DNA from: JBFWUW01 sp050247075
GTDB lineage: Bacteria; Planctomycetota; Planctomycetia; Pirellulales; JBFWUW01
NCBI GenBank assembly: GCA_050247075.1
Contig: JBFWUW010000030.1
Span: 1-64,000, forward strand
DNA: 64,000 bases
Reading direction: 5' to 3'
Part shown: positions 6,597 through 15,600 of the stretch, piece by piece
Layout: every line of letters starts with the position of its first letter
Numbering within the stretch: position 1 is the first letter of the stretch
Made by a program: the position numbers and the translations under genes
The notes under the pieces: generated by a model
What the model saw: only the letters and a program-made list of their open reading frames with translations
The model's database searches: none
Told to the model about the DNA's origin: nothing

Positions 6597-8090
6597 ATGG
6601 CGAGTCTGTACAAGAAGCCTGTTTTCATCGCCGACCCCAAGACAGGGCGGAAGACCAAGACAAAGTCCAAGAAATGGTGGGGCCGCTTCCGCGACGCCAC
6701 GGGATGTGAAAAACGCGTGCCGCTGGCCGCCGACAAAACGGCCGCCCAAACGATGCTCAATGAGCTCGTCTGCCGTGAAGAGCGAAAAGCAGCCGGGCTC
6801 ATCGATTCATTCGAAGAACACCGACATCGTCCCATGAGCGACCACATTGCCGCCTTCAAACGCCATTTGGAGGCGCGAAACAATACGGAAAAGCACATCG
6901 AACTCACGTGCTTCCGGCTGGAAGCCCTGTTCGAGGGTTGCGGATTCAAAATGCTGAACGATTTGCACGCCGGCCAGGTTGCTGAATGGCTGGCCGAGCG
7001 GCGACGTGTCGGCAATTACAAACTCGAGAAGCGGACGATGAAATTCGGAATGCGCACCAGCAACTACTATTTGACGGCAGCCAAGCAGTTTGGCAGTTGG
7101 ATGGTGCGAGACCGACGACTTCCAGAGAACCCCTTCACGCCGTTGGCCGTGCTGAACCCACGTATGGACGTGCGGCGAAAACGACGAACGCTCCAGCTGG
7201 ATGAAGTTGCGCAGCTGCTACAGACGACCCGTACCCGCAAACCATACCGCAGACTTTCCGGCAACGACCGCGCCATGCTCTACCTCGTGGCGCTGAACAC
7301 AGGATTACGGGCCAACGAATTGGCCAGCCTGAACGTCGACAGTTTTGACCTCGACAGCAATCCGGCCACCGTCACGGTCCAGGCAGCCTATTCGAAGCAC
7401 CGCCGCCAAGACGTTCTACCGCTCCGTTCAGACGTAGTGGAACAGCTCAAGGCATTCTTCGCCGGCCGCCGCGGTAAGGGCAGACGTGGCCGCGTTTGGC
7501 CACATACGTGGGTGGAGCGATCAGCGCAGATGCTGAAAAAAGACCTCGAAGCTGCCAAAATTCCCTACAAAGATGACCAGGACCGAGTCTTCGACTTCCA
7601 CGCTCTACGGCATCAATTTATCTCCAATCTGGCCCGCGGAGGGGCGCACCCCAAAGAGGCGCAGGCCTTGGCACGGCACTCGACGATCACGCTGACGATG
7701 GACCGCTACACGCACCTGGGGCTCGTCGACATGACCGCCGCCCTGGATCGACTACCGGCGATTCCAAACGCGACCCCCAGCTCGGAGAGCGCAGTTCCGT
7801 CGGCCACGGGGACGGATGGTGCCGCGCAGACCGCGAGTGAGGCTCCCAAAAAGGTGCCCACTATGGTGCCGTCGGGTGCCAAAATGGGTGCCAAACGGCT
7901 CGCATCGGGATGGGATCAGGCTGCACGAAATTGCACCAAACCCACGTCGGCGGAGGCGTCCAGAAACGCAAAAAGCCCCGAGGAAACTGGGGCTTTTCGC
8001 ACGCGATCGCATCGCGATGCATCGAATTGCTTGAGTAGCGGCGGAGGGATTCGAACCCCCGACACGCGGATTATGATTCCGCTGCTCTAA
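6597..8090 (+). CDS. int: Tyrosine recombinase (integrase) running into the tRNA attachment site
   Basis: 497 residues from ATG 6597, with GGAGA eight bases upstream. A SAM-like core-binding domain lies at about 78-175 and the catalytic domain at about 195-385. The active-site set is complete: R238 (NTGLRANEL), K267 region (YSKHRR), H335 and R338 (HALRH), H361 and Y371 (MDRYTH). The last roughly 105 residues are low-complexity. They are partly encoded by a terminator-like hairpin (7971-7997), and the final peptide (GGGIRTPDTRIMIPLL) is the antisense of the tRNA. The biologically relevant end before integration was probably different. Confidence 0.93.
   Translation: MASLYKKPVFIADPKTGRKTKTKSKKWWGRFRDATGCEKRVPLAADKTAAQTMLNELVCREERKAAGLIDSFEEHRHRPMSDHIAAFKRHLEARNNTEKHIELTCFRLEALFEGCGFKMLNDLHAGQVAEWLAERRRVGNYKLEKRTMKFGMRTSNYYLTAAKQFGSWMVRDRRLPENPFTPLAVLNPRMDVRRKRRTLQLDEVAQLLQTTRTRKPYRRLSGNDRAMLYLVALNTGLRANELASLNVDSFDLDSNPATVTVQAAYSKHRRQDVLPLRSDVVEQLKAFFAGRRGKGRRGRVWPHTWVERSAQMLKKDLEAAKIPYKDDQDRVFDFHALRHQFISNLARGGAHPKEAQALARHSTITLTMDRYTHLGLVDMTAALDRLPAIPNATPSSESAVPSATGTDGAAQTASEAPKKVPTMVPSGAKMGAKRLASGWDQAARNCTKPTSAEASRNAKSPEETGAFRTRSHRDASNCLSSGGGIRTPDTRIMIPLL
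7971..7997 (-). terminator. Rho-independent terminator of the tRNA gene
   Basis: AAAAGCCCC pairs with GGGGCTTTT across a 9-base loop. Read on the minus strand, the hairpin lies 39 bases after the tRNA 3' end and finishes in a T-run, so it fits termination of the tRNA transcript. It sits inside the integrase reading frame and could work in both directions. Confidence 0.7.
8036..8090. other. Probable attachment site (att) of the integrative element
   Basis: The integrase frame ends inside the 3' half of the tRNA, and the element lies on the 3' side of the tRNA. This is the classic layout for tyrosine recombinases that insert into tRNA 3' ends and restore the gene. The matching second copy of the tRNA 3' segment would lie left of position 1 and is not visible, so the exact core is inferred. 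Confidence 0.55.
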
Positions 8091-8109
8091 CCAGCTGAGC
8101 TACGCCGCC
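8036..8109 (-). tRNA. tRNA with CAT anticodon (probably elongator tRNA-Met)
   Basis: A complete 74-base cloverleaf on the minus strand: acceptor GGCGGCG pairs with CGCCGCT (one G-U pair at the top), D arm AGCTCAGCTGGTTAGAGC, anticodon stem GCGGA/TCCGC around loop ATCATAA, and T arm GGGGG-TTCGAAT-CCCTC. CCA is not encoded. A CAT anticodon could also be tRNA-Ile2 after lysidine modification; I favour elongator Met from overall similarity. Its 3' end faces the integrative element. Confidence 0.93.
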
Positions 8110-8132
8110 AGACCCGCGTGGCGCGGGTGGTT

Positions 8133-8207
8133 TGGCAAAGTTAATCTTGGCAAAGTTAATCTTGGCAAAGTTAATCTTGGCAAAGTTAATCTTGGCAAAG
8201 TTAATCT
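8133..8207. repeat. Five perfect tandem copies of a 15-bp unit upstream of the tRNA
   Basis: The unit TGGCAAAGTTAATCT is repeated five times without a mismatch. It is AT-richer than its surroundings and sits 24 bases upstream of the tRNA 5' end, in its promoter region. Perfect identity implies recent expansion. Confidence 0.95.
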
Positions 8208-8465
8208 GAGGGATGGCCCTACCGCCATCATTCCGCGGAAAAACCCGGCCCGTGGGAGGAGCCAAACAGTCCCCCAGCTTACCAGGAAAAACATCGGCGG
8301 CAAGCGGAGGAAGGGCGACCGGGACGTGGGAAACATGGGGACGATGGCGGGTGGATAGGGGGAGAAACGGCGGGGGCCATTGTCAGCGGCGAAACGAATG
8401 CCCCAGCCAAGTCATCGCACCAACCGGCAAGCCCGATGGGCCGGCTGGCATGGAATAAAAACGCA
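8208..8465. other. Non-coding stretch, nothing recognised
   Basis: Between the 15-bp tandem repeat and the terminator at 8466 I see no supported gene, RNA or repeat. It probably carries the tRNA promoter on the minus strand near 8110-8210. Confidence 0.5.
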
Positions 8466-8495
8466 ACTGGGCCTTCCCAGTTGGGAAGGCCCAGT
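8466..8495 (-). terminator. Rho-independent terminator downstream of the M56 gene
   Basis: A 14-bp perfect inverted repeat, ACTGGGCCTTCCCA and its complement, with a two-base centre. On the minus strand it is followed by TGCGTTTTTATT. It lies about 250 bases past the stop of the M56 peptidase gene and is oriented to end that transcript. Confidence 0.75.
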
Positions 8496-8610
8496 CACTC
8501 TCGCCTTTGATCCTTTTCTTCCGGGTCCCGCCATGTTTGCTTGAATGGGCAGCGGTTCGTCCTTTGCCCGCCGCGCGACGGGATTGGAACGTCGATACCG
8601 CGTCAAGCCT

Positions 8611-8723
8611 GCACGGCGGGAGCCGTGCGGCTACGTTAGCGGACGATTCGCCGTCGGAGACGACGCCTACTAACGCCGTCAGAGATGGCTCATGCGAAGA
8701 TCGGCGATGGAATCACCTGTGAC
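8611..8723. repeat. Cluster of short palindromic interspersed repeats
   Basis: A GCACGGC-GGGA-GCCGTGC hairpin at 8611-8628 is followed by two degenerate members of the TGTAGGAG..CCATCG/TCTCCGACG repeat family (about 8646-8672 and 8700-8723, inverted). Related copies occur near 25793, 35456 and 47432. No gene is present here. Confidence 0.55.
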
Positions 8724-8742
8724 GGAAGTGCGGGATACGGGG

Positions 8743-11145
8743 TCAATCCTTGACTTTTTCCCGCAACTCTTTGACTTCCCGCCGCAGATTTTCAATCTCT
8801 CCGCGAAGTTCCTGCAGAATCCGGGCCAAGTCTTGTTGTGGGCCTGGATCGGGGCGGCGGTCGGCACCTTCTCGCCGTTCACCCCCTTCACGTCGTTCTT
8901 CGCGACCGGCTGGCCGGTCGCGGTTCCCTTCACCATCGCGACGATCACGGCCTTCGGGCGGACGGTCGCCTTCACGGCGATCTCGGCCTTCTGCTGGACG
9001 ATCACCCTCGCGACGGCCTCCTTCCCGACGATCACCGTCTCGGCGATCGCGGCCTTCTGGCGGACGGTCGCCTTCACGGCGTTCCCCTTCTGGCCGGGGC
9101 CGGTCCCCTTCGGGCGGACGACGGCCTTCGCGATCAGGGGCGGGTGGCCGGGGCTGTCCTTCCGGCATGGGGGGCAAGCCCAGGGCTTGTTCCAATTCGC
9201 GAACCTCCTGCATCAGTTTTTCGGCCAGGTCCGCTTTGCCGGCGGCCCGCAGGTTGTCGGCCGCGCCCCGCAAATGGCGAAGCTTTTGTTCGGGCGGAAC
9301 CAGCTTTGCCTGGAACGGTTGCATGGCTTGTTTGAACTCGCGTTCAAGTCTTTCGGCGTCATCCATCTTGCCATCGTTTCGCGCCTTCAGATATTGCTCG
9401 AATCTTTCGGCGATCGGTCCGCGGGCTTCCTCGGGCAGTTGCGGTAAGATCTGCTTGAGCATATTAGACATTGCGCCTTGATACTCTTTTTCCAAGCGAT
9501 CGGCGTCCTCGTTCTTGGACTGTTCGCGCAGGCGGCGAATCTCCTGCTTGAGGTTTCCCAGTCGGGCTTCAATATCACCCTCGACGCCAGGGCGGCGTTC
9601 GGGCGGTCCCCGACGGTCCCCTTCGGGGTTTCGGCGTTCGCCATCGGGCTTATCTCGCCGTTCGCCCTCAGGCGGGCCACGCCGTTCATCGGGACGAGGC
9701 GGCGGGGGAGGGCCAGGAGGGGCCTCGCGTTCCGCGGGCGGAGGGGGCGTGGGTACGTCTCCCTCGTCCGCGACAGCCGAATTGGCCGCCGTGCTCAGGG
9801 CCGCCACGATGGCCATGCCGCCCAACGATCTTCTCCATGCTTGTCGAATAGTCATCCGCGATTCTCCGTCGAAGTGAAAAATGGAACGACGAACCCCGGC
9901 CGTACTAGCCAAGGCAACCGCCGCCAGAAGAAATGCAACCGTGCAAACGATCAACCCTCCGCCCCGTTTCGCCCGCCAAACGCGGCCGTGCATGTTCAAC
10001 AGCCGCGCAACGCGGCGTCCCAAGCTGGAGCGAAAGCCTCCTCCCTCGATCCCATTCCAGCCCAGCCTTTGCGATTGAAGCAACGTTTGCCCCACGGAGA
10101 CCAGGCAGGCGGCCAACGTCTGGGGACCATCGTCGAGCAACAGGCTGGCTTCATCAGCAACGGCCTCGCTGGCGGCATCCAGCTTGCCGCGCGACCACCA
10201 CGCCAAAGGCTGCCACCACCACAAGGCCGCCGCGATATCGGCCAACAATCGCCAAGCCGGATCGCCCGCCGCCAGATGCGCTAACTCGTGCGCCAAAATC
10301 GCGTCTTGCTCGGCCGGGCTAAATTGTTGCTGGAATCCGACTGGCAAGCCCACCGTGGGCCGCCGAATTCCAAAGGCCACGGGACCAGCCAGACCGGGCA
10401 ACGCCAGCAATCGAAAGCCGCCTTTCAAATGCAAGCGGCTGGCCAACCCAGCGGCGCGCCGCTGGCAAGCCGGATCCACTGGCATGGCTCGCCGGACCAA
10501 ATGCCGCAACCGCAGCCAACCAATACACCAACGCAACAGGCAAAACGCGGCACCCAGGCCCCACACGGCCAGCGGCCATTGGGGAATATTCTTCACTGCC
10601 GGCTGGCTGTCTTGGACAACATCTCTGAGAGGCACCGGTTTATTCGATGGAACCGCCTGTGCCGAGCCGCTCACGGTTGGCGAAAGAGACGGCACGGCGG
10701 AAGCTTCCAGCTCTACGGAATAGAATACAGCGGCGGGCAGATCGTCCGGCTGAGCTGCCGATGGCTCTACATCGACTATGGCCAACAGGCCGGAAGCCGG
10801 CGATTCCAAGGAATCCGCCGTGAACCGGGCATCGGCACCGTCAATCGGCATCGCCGTATCGTGGCGAACGATAACCTTTTCGGAATCGATCGCGACAGCA
10901 GGCCGCCACCACTCCCTTGTCCAAGATACCGCCAGGTCGCCGACCCCTACCGCTTCCATGATCAGTAACGCCAGGCTGCCCACTAAGGCGGCCTGCCAGC
11001 AGCCGCGCTGCCAACGGGCCGAGCTGCCTCGTGCCGCCAAGAACGCGGCCACGAGTACGATGGCTGTCGAACCGCCGGCCAGTAACGCGCAGCGTTCCAC
11101 CCAAAAAGCACCTTCCAGCCAGGCAACTTGCGCGAGAGCGTTCAT
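8743..11145 (-). CDS. M56-family (BlaR1-like) membrane metallopeptidase with long charged C-terminal extension
   Basis: 800 residues. Hydrophobic segments lie near 22-38, 52-66 and 190-210. The gluzincin motif HELAH is at 286-290, with a downstream ASEAVADE that supplies the third ligand. A further hydrophobic segment follows near 400. After it come a Pro/Arg-rich linker, coiled-coil helices (about 520-680), a low-complexity block of repeated REGDRPPEGRDRRDGD-like units and a final leucine-zipper-like LRREVKELREKVKD. M56 proteins sense a signal and cleave a BlaI-type repressor, and the repressor gene is directly upstream (ATGA overlap). The C-terminal half replaces the usual sensor domain and is unlike beta-lactam sensors. 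Confidence 0.85.
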   Translation of the reverse strand: MNALAQVAWLEGAFWVERCALLAGGSTAIVLVAAFLAARGSSARWQRGCWQAALVGSLALLIMEAVGVGDLAVSWTREWWRPAVAIDSEKVIVRHDTAMPIDGADARFTADSLESPASGLLAIVDVEPSAAQPDDLPAAVFYSVELEASAVPSLSPTVSGSAQAVPSNKPVPLRDVVQDSQPAVKNIPQWPLAVWGLGAAFCLLRWCIGWLRLRHLVRRAMPVDPACQRRAAGLASRLHLKGGFRLLALPGLAGPVAFGIRRPTVGLPVGFQQQFSPAEQDAILAHELAHLAAGDPAWRLLADIAAALWWWQPLAWWSRGKLDAASEAVADEASLLLDDGPQTLAACLVSVGQTLLQSQRLGWNGIEGGGFRSSLGRRVARLLNMHGRVWRAKRGGGLIVCTVAFLLAAVALASTAGVRRSIFHFDGESRMTIRQAWRRSLGGMAIVAALSTAANSAVADEGDVPTPPPPAEREAPPGPPPPPRPDERRGPPEGERRDKPDGERRNPEGDRRGPPERRPGVEGDIEARLGNLKQEIRRLREQSKNEDADRLEKEYQGAMSNMLKQILPQLPEEARGPIAERFEQYLKARNDGKMDDAERLEREFKQAMQPFQAKLVPPEQKLRHLRGAADNLRAAGKADLAEKLMQEVRELEQALGLPPMPEGQPRPPAPDREGRRPPEGDRPRPEGERREGDRPPEGRDRRDGDRREGGRREGDRPAEGRDRREGDRPPEGRDRRDGEGNRDRPAGREERREGGERREGADRRPDPGPQQDLARILQELRGEIENLRREVKELREKVKD

Positions 11146-11528
11146 GGCTTTTTCTTTCGCGAGGCGATCAGTTGTTCCAATTCTCGCAATTCGTCGGGGC
11201 TGATTTCACGCGAGGCCAGCAAATGGCTGACCATGTCGGCAAGGCTGCCGGCGAACACGCGGTCGAGCAGGTCATCGGCCAGGCCGCCGGTAACATCATG
11301 CTCCGCAACCGCGGCGGAGTACACAAAACTGCGCCCTTCATTCTGGTGCGAAACCAGCCCGCGCTCTTCCATCTTTCTCAACATGGTGGCAATTGTGGTG
11401 TAGGCCAGGCCCGAGTCGGGACCGAGCGCATCTTGCACCTCGGCCACGCGGGCGGAGCCGCGCTGCCACAAGACTTTCATAATCCGCAATTGCAGGTTGC
11501 CCAAGCGAATGGGCCGGCCGCGCTTCAT
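11142..11528 (-). CDS. BlaI/MecI/CopY-family transcriptional repressor
   Basis: 128 residues from ATG 11528, preceded by GGAGGG seven bases upstream. The N-terminal winged helix reads LGNLQLRIMKVLWQRGSARVAEVQDALGPDSGLAYTTIATMLRKMEERGLV, matching the MecI/BlaI consensus including YTTI.TML.RL..KG. A C-terminal helix region would form the dimer cleaved by the partner protease. It overlaps the M56 gene by four bases. A matching operator lies just upstream at 11550-11579, so the pair is probably autoregulated. Targets other than its own operon are unknown. Confidence 0.9.
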   Translation of the reverse strand: MKRGRPIRLGNLQLRIMKVLWQRGSARVAEVQDALGPDSGLAYTTIATMLRKMEERGLVSHQNEGRSFVYSAAVAEHDVTGGLADDLLDRVFAGSLADMVSHLLASREISPDELRELEQLIASRKKKP

Positions 11529-11549
11529 GCAATGACCCTCCGAGAAGTA

Positions 11550-11579
11550 AACTACCGCGGTAATACTACCAGAGTAGTA
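11550..11579. promoter_or_regulatory. BlaI/MecI-type operator pair upstream of the repressor gene
   Basis: A perfect TACTAC-N4-GTAGTA dyad lies at 11564-11579, the half-site form known for MecI/BlaI operators. A weaker overlapping dyad, AACTAC-N4-GTAATA, lies at 11550-11565. They are 22-52 bases before the repressor start codon, where repressor binding would block its promoter. Confidence 0.8.
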
Positions 11580-11638
11580 AATGGCTGGCAAGCGAATTGT
11601 GGCAAGAATTTCCGCGTAGGCGATCCACTGGCCGTGGT

Positions 11639-11683
11639 GTGGGCTTTAGCCCACATGATGTCCATTCGTGGGCTGAAGCCCAC
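11639..11683. repeat. Two copies of a GTGGGCT..AGCCCAC palindrome
   Basis: GTGGGCTTTAGCCCAC (11639-11654) and GTGGGCTGAAGCCCAC (11668-11683) lie 13 bases apart, each able to form a hairpin. They fill the intergenic space between the BlaI operator and the MBL-fold gene and look like REP-type sequences. Confidence 0.7.
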
Positions 11684-11714
11684 GCCACGAAAAATTGGGA
11701 CGTTATCACAATGG

Positions 11715-12380
11715 TCAAGCCAATGGAGGCAGGCGTTCAACAAAGCGGTCGAGCTTCGTGCGGTCGCGCAGGGGCGGGCCGTGGCCAAAACATACCAGGC
11801 GCGGTTCCAGCGCCGCCAATTTCCGAATCGAGCGGCGGTTCTCGGCCACATCGGTGCAAAAGAAACCGGGGGGCTCGTGGATTCCCGGCCAGGCCGTCAA
11901 CAAGTTCATACCGTTTAGCACGTCTCCCACGATGGCCACTTTATCGTCGTCGCGGAAGAGAATGATGTGGCCTGGCGTATGTCCCGGCGCGGCGATCACG
12001 CGAAAGCCCGCCACATCGTCGCCCTCTTGCAAGACCCGGTCGACGGAATGCGGGGGCCCGGCCCAGGCCCAGGTGGAACAGCGGATGATGGCATTTCGCG
12101 GCTGCATGGGCCGTTGGCCTTGCATGGTGGGGACATCTTCCGCGGGGCAAGCCAACGGAACAGCGTACTTCTGGCAAACCAGCCGGGCGGAGCCTTGGTG
12201 GTCAGGATGGACATGCGTCAAGGCCAACATCGACAACCGGCGGCTGCCGAGGTTTTTCACGATGCGGCGGCCGGCCCAGCGCGTGGCGGCGTCGATGAGG
12301 ACATCGCCAATCAAATAGACATTAATGGCATGGGGCGGAAAGCCGCTAAGCTGCCAAACATGCGGGGCAAGTTCGCGCAT
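11715..12380 (-). CDS. MBL-fold metallo-hydrolase
   Basis: 221 residues from ATG 12380, four bases after the tmk stop; a GTG nine codons upstream is possible but would lie inside tmk. The metallo-beta-lactamase signature is THVHPDHQG (H-x-H-x-D-H), followed by a late APGHTPGHIILF histidine, IVGDVLNG and CFGHGPP. This is a complete metal site for two zinc or iron ions. The length fits the small glyoxalase II-like/hydroxyacyl hydrolase group. Substrate is not deducible. Translation may be coupled to tmk upstream. Confidence 0.85.
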   Translation of the reverse strand: MRELAPHVWQLSGFPPHAINVYLIGDVLIDAATRWAGRRIVKNLGSRRLSMLALTHVHPDHQGSARLVCQKYAVPLACPAEDVPTMQGQRPMQPRNAIIRCSTWAWAGPPHSVDRVLQEGDDVAGFRVIAAPGHTPGHIILFRDDDKVAIVGDVLNGMNLLTAWPGIHEPPGFFCTDVAENRRSIRKLAALEPRLVCFGHGPPLRDRTKLDRFVERLPPLA

Positions 12381-12384
12381 GCCT

Positions 12385-13005
12385 CTATAGCACCTTGGCG
12401 AGGGCACCGTTCGTCAGCAGGCTGACGATGGCCGAATGCACCAATTCAACCGAACGATGGCCATCCAGTACATGGATGGAGGGATCGGCGGCGGCTAATT
12501 GCAAGAACACCTCGCGGGCGGCAGCCAGCAGGTCGGCCCGTTCAAACTCGTTGGGGATGTCGCCGCGGGTCTCTCGAATGCGCACCAATGAAACCGCCGG
12601 ATCGCAGTCGATCAGCAGCACGGCTTGAGGCTGGTAGAACTGGCGCTGCATTTGCGCGGCCAGTTCCGCCACGTCGGCCCCGCGCGATCCCTGATAGGCG
12701 ATGGTGGAAAAGTAGTAGCGGTCCAACAAGACAATCGCGCCGCGTTCCAGGGCCGGCCGAATCACTTTGTCGGTGTGTTCCTGGCGGTCGTTGATGAAGG
12801 CTTGCAATTCCTCGGGCAAGGTCAAGCGGCCGGTCAACGCGGACTCGCGAATCAACTTCCCCCATTTGCCGTCGGTCGGCTCGCGCGAACAGACCAGGTC
12901 CGCGCCGCGCTCGGCCAGCACTTGCCGCAACAGGCGGACTTGCGTGGTCTTGCCGACGCCGTCGATCCCCTCGACCGCGATCAATGTACCGGTAGGTGAA
13001 ATCAT
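12385..13005 (-). CDS. tmk: Thymidylate kinase
   Basis: 206 residues from ATG 13005, the usual size. It phosphorylates dTMP to dTDP with ATP in the dTTP pathway. P-loop GIDGVGKTTQ is at about 13-22. The SREPTDGKWG segment contributes the TMP-binding Arg, LLDRYYFSTIAYQGS is the conserved DR(Y/H) motif, and a basic lid region (RIRETRGD) follows. A frame extension of 16 residues upstream is open but lacks a ribosome-binding site and the family's N-terminus. It is followed at four bases by the MBL-fold gene. Confidence 0.92.
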   Translation of the reverse strand: MISPTGTLIAVEGIDGVGKTTQVRLLRQVLAERGADLVCSREPTDGKWGKLIRESALTGRLTLPEELQAFINDRQEHTDKVIRPALERGAIVLLDRYYFSTIAYQGSRGADVAELAAQMQRQFYQPQAVLLIDCDPAVSLVRIRETRGDIPNEFERADLLAAAREVFLQLAAADPSIHVLDGHRSVELVHSAIVSLLTNGALAKVL

Positions 13006-13110
13006 GATAGGTGCATGGTAGCCAAGACGCGGCGAGGCGGCGAGGGGGCGCACGTCATTCGTCCATCGGGCCTGGCGGCTCGTCCGCCAGTGGCGCTACA
13101 TGGCACTGGT

Positions 13111-13135
13111 CCACTGGCGGGCAAGCCGCCAGTGG
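13111..13135. repeat. CCACTGGCGG palindromic repeat
   Basis: CCACTGGCGG and its complement surround a five-base loop, with a degenerate relative just before it (13070-13095). It lies between tmk and the zinc-ribbon membrane gene and looks like a REP-type hairpin. Confidence 0.65.
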
Positions 13136-13146
13136 TACCGTAATTG

Positions 13147-13767
13147 CTAACCATGAGGAATCTGTTGTCGAATCTTGCGCCACAGCCACCAACCGGGAAG
13201 CATGAAAACCGTTGCGGCCAGAAGGCTGCAGACCACGCCCGACCACTTCTGTTGGGCCCAGTTTTCGCCGCGGGCAGGAACAACAGCCACAATGGCCGCC
13301 ACCAAAATCATGATTCCACCGGCGAACAATGAAAATGCCAAAGCCCCCTTGAGCAGGCAGCCCCAGGTAGCACGATCGTCCGTCACCTGGTATTTGGGCC
13401 GGGCAATGACTGGCGGAGGACCACTGGCCCGCAACACTGGCGGGGGATTAGGAGCGGCTCGCGGTTCTTCGGAGTCCGCTTCCGTAGCCGAGATTGGCGG
13501 TGGTTCCGCGGCAGGAACCGAAACCGCCGCCGCGTCTTCCGTGGGCAATGGCGCGACCGGGGCTTCACCGGGCGGATCAGCCACGGGAGGCACGATGGCC
13601 GCGGGGGTCGGCGCAAGAATGCGTGTGGTAGCGGTGATGGGCAATAATTGCCCGCACGACGGACAGGGGGCCTGGCCGCCAACGTAGTGCGAGTGCGTGC
13701 GAAACAGCAGCCCGCACTGCCGGCAAGTTACTAGCACCTGGGGCGATATTCCGCGTGCATCGGTCAT
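13147..13767 (-). CDS. Zinc-ribbon membrane protein of unknown function
   Basis: 206 residues. The N-terminal 40 residues hold a zinc ribbon (VTCRQCGLLF...APCPSCGQLL). A Pro/Ala-rich disordered linker follows (about 50-125). Two membrane helices lie at about 139-160 (GALAFSLFAGGIMILVAAIVAVV) and 178-197 (VVCSLLAATVFMLPGWWLW). This ribbon-linker-TM layout is common in planctomycetes, but I know of no assigned role. It lies between the PIN-TRAM gene and tmk on the same strand, with 25 bases to the former. Confidence 0.7.
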   Translation of the reverse strand: MTDARGISPQVLVTCRQCGLLFRTHSHYVGGQAPCPSCGQLLPITATTRILAPTPAAIVPPVADPPGEAPVAPLPTEDAAAVSVPAAEPPPISATEADSEEPRAAPNPPPVLRASGPPPVIARPKYQVTDDRATWGCLLKGALAFSLFAGGIMILVAAIVAVVPARGENWAQQKWSGVVCSLLAATVFMLPGWWLWRKIRQQIPHG

Positions 13768-13791
13768 GGGGCAAGCCGGACCGGCTGAACG

Positions 13792-14847
<1,056 letters not shown>

Positions 14848-15039
14848 TGCTCCACCGCAGCAACTGCCGTAGCGCCATTCTACTCGACGGAACGCCGCTG
14901 CCTACCCTGGACGGGGGTTGGTGGAATGGTTGTCCAAACCGCGCGATTACGACGTGCGGCTCTTTCCTGATTCGCGGGCGGCAACTCCAGCGCCGATGGA
15001 AAAGGTACCGCGCGAAATGCCAGGCGTTCGAATCGCCTC

Positions 15040-15576
15040 TTACGAACCGCGCGGCAGGCGGCACAATTGAATGATCTCATCGACAACTTGCCGAGGCGTT
15101 TTGCCGTCGGTGTCGATGATGACGGTCGCGCATGCTTGGTACAGGGGCGTGCGGGCCGCCAGCAACTGGCGGACTTCCGCGGCTCCTCCGGCGACGGTTA
15201 AATTCGGCCGCCGCTGGGCCGTGGCCGCGTCGGACTCCACCCGCGCCAAGATGGCCTCTGGCGAGGCGCGCAGCCACACGGCCCGCCCGCCGGCTTGGAT
15301 GGCCCGGCGGTTCTCTTCCCGCAAGACAGCGCCGCCGCCAGCGGCCACAACCGTCTTTTGCCGTTGGCAAAGATCGGCGATGACCTGGCATTCCAAATCG
15401 CGAAAGGCCGGCTCGCCTTGCTCGGCAAAAATGGCCGCGATGGACTTGCCCGCGCGCAGTTCCAATTCTACGTCGGCATCGGCCCAATCCCATCCCAGCG
15501 ACAAGGCCAGGTGCTGGGCCACCGTGCTTTTGCCCGTTCCGCGATAGCCGATCAAGATCAGGTTAGAGCCGGGCAT
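15040..15576 (-). CDS. aroK: Shikimate kinase
   Basis: 178 residues. It phosphorylates shikimate at O3 in the chorismate pathway. P-loop GYRGTGKST is at about 10-18, WADADVELE carries the shikimate-binding Asp, AAGGGAVLRE is the GGG motif, and RRPNLTV is the lid Arg segment. It lies 24 bases downstream of the fused aroD-aroE gene on the same strand, so three pathway steps are probably co-transcribed. All family hallmarks are intact. Confidence 0.93.
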   Translation of the reverse strand: MPGSNLILIGYRGTGKSTVAQHLALSLGWDWADADVELELRAGKSIAAIFAEQGEPAFRDLECQVIADLCQRQKTVVAAGGGAVLREENRRAIQAGGRAVWLRASPEAILARVESDAATAQRRPNLTVAGGAAEVRQLLAARTPLYQACATVIIDTDGKTPRQVVDEIIQLCRLPRGS

Positions 15577-15600
15577 GGTCGATGTTCTTGTTGGCTGCCG

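Noticed and set aside
8071..8265. Minus-strand reading frame with KINFAKINFAK repeats
   Set aside because: It is only the translation of the 15-bp tandem repeat and the tRNA region, with no ribosome-binding site or family.
8880..9150. Possible separate repeat-protein gene in the GC-rich block (plus-strand Arg/Ser-rich frames)
   Set aside because: The repeats are codons of the M56 C-terminal extension; plus-strand frames mirror them.
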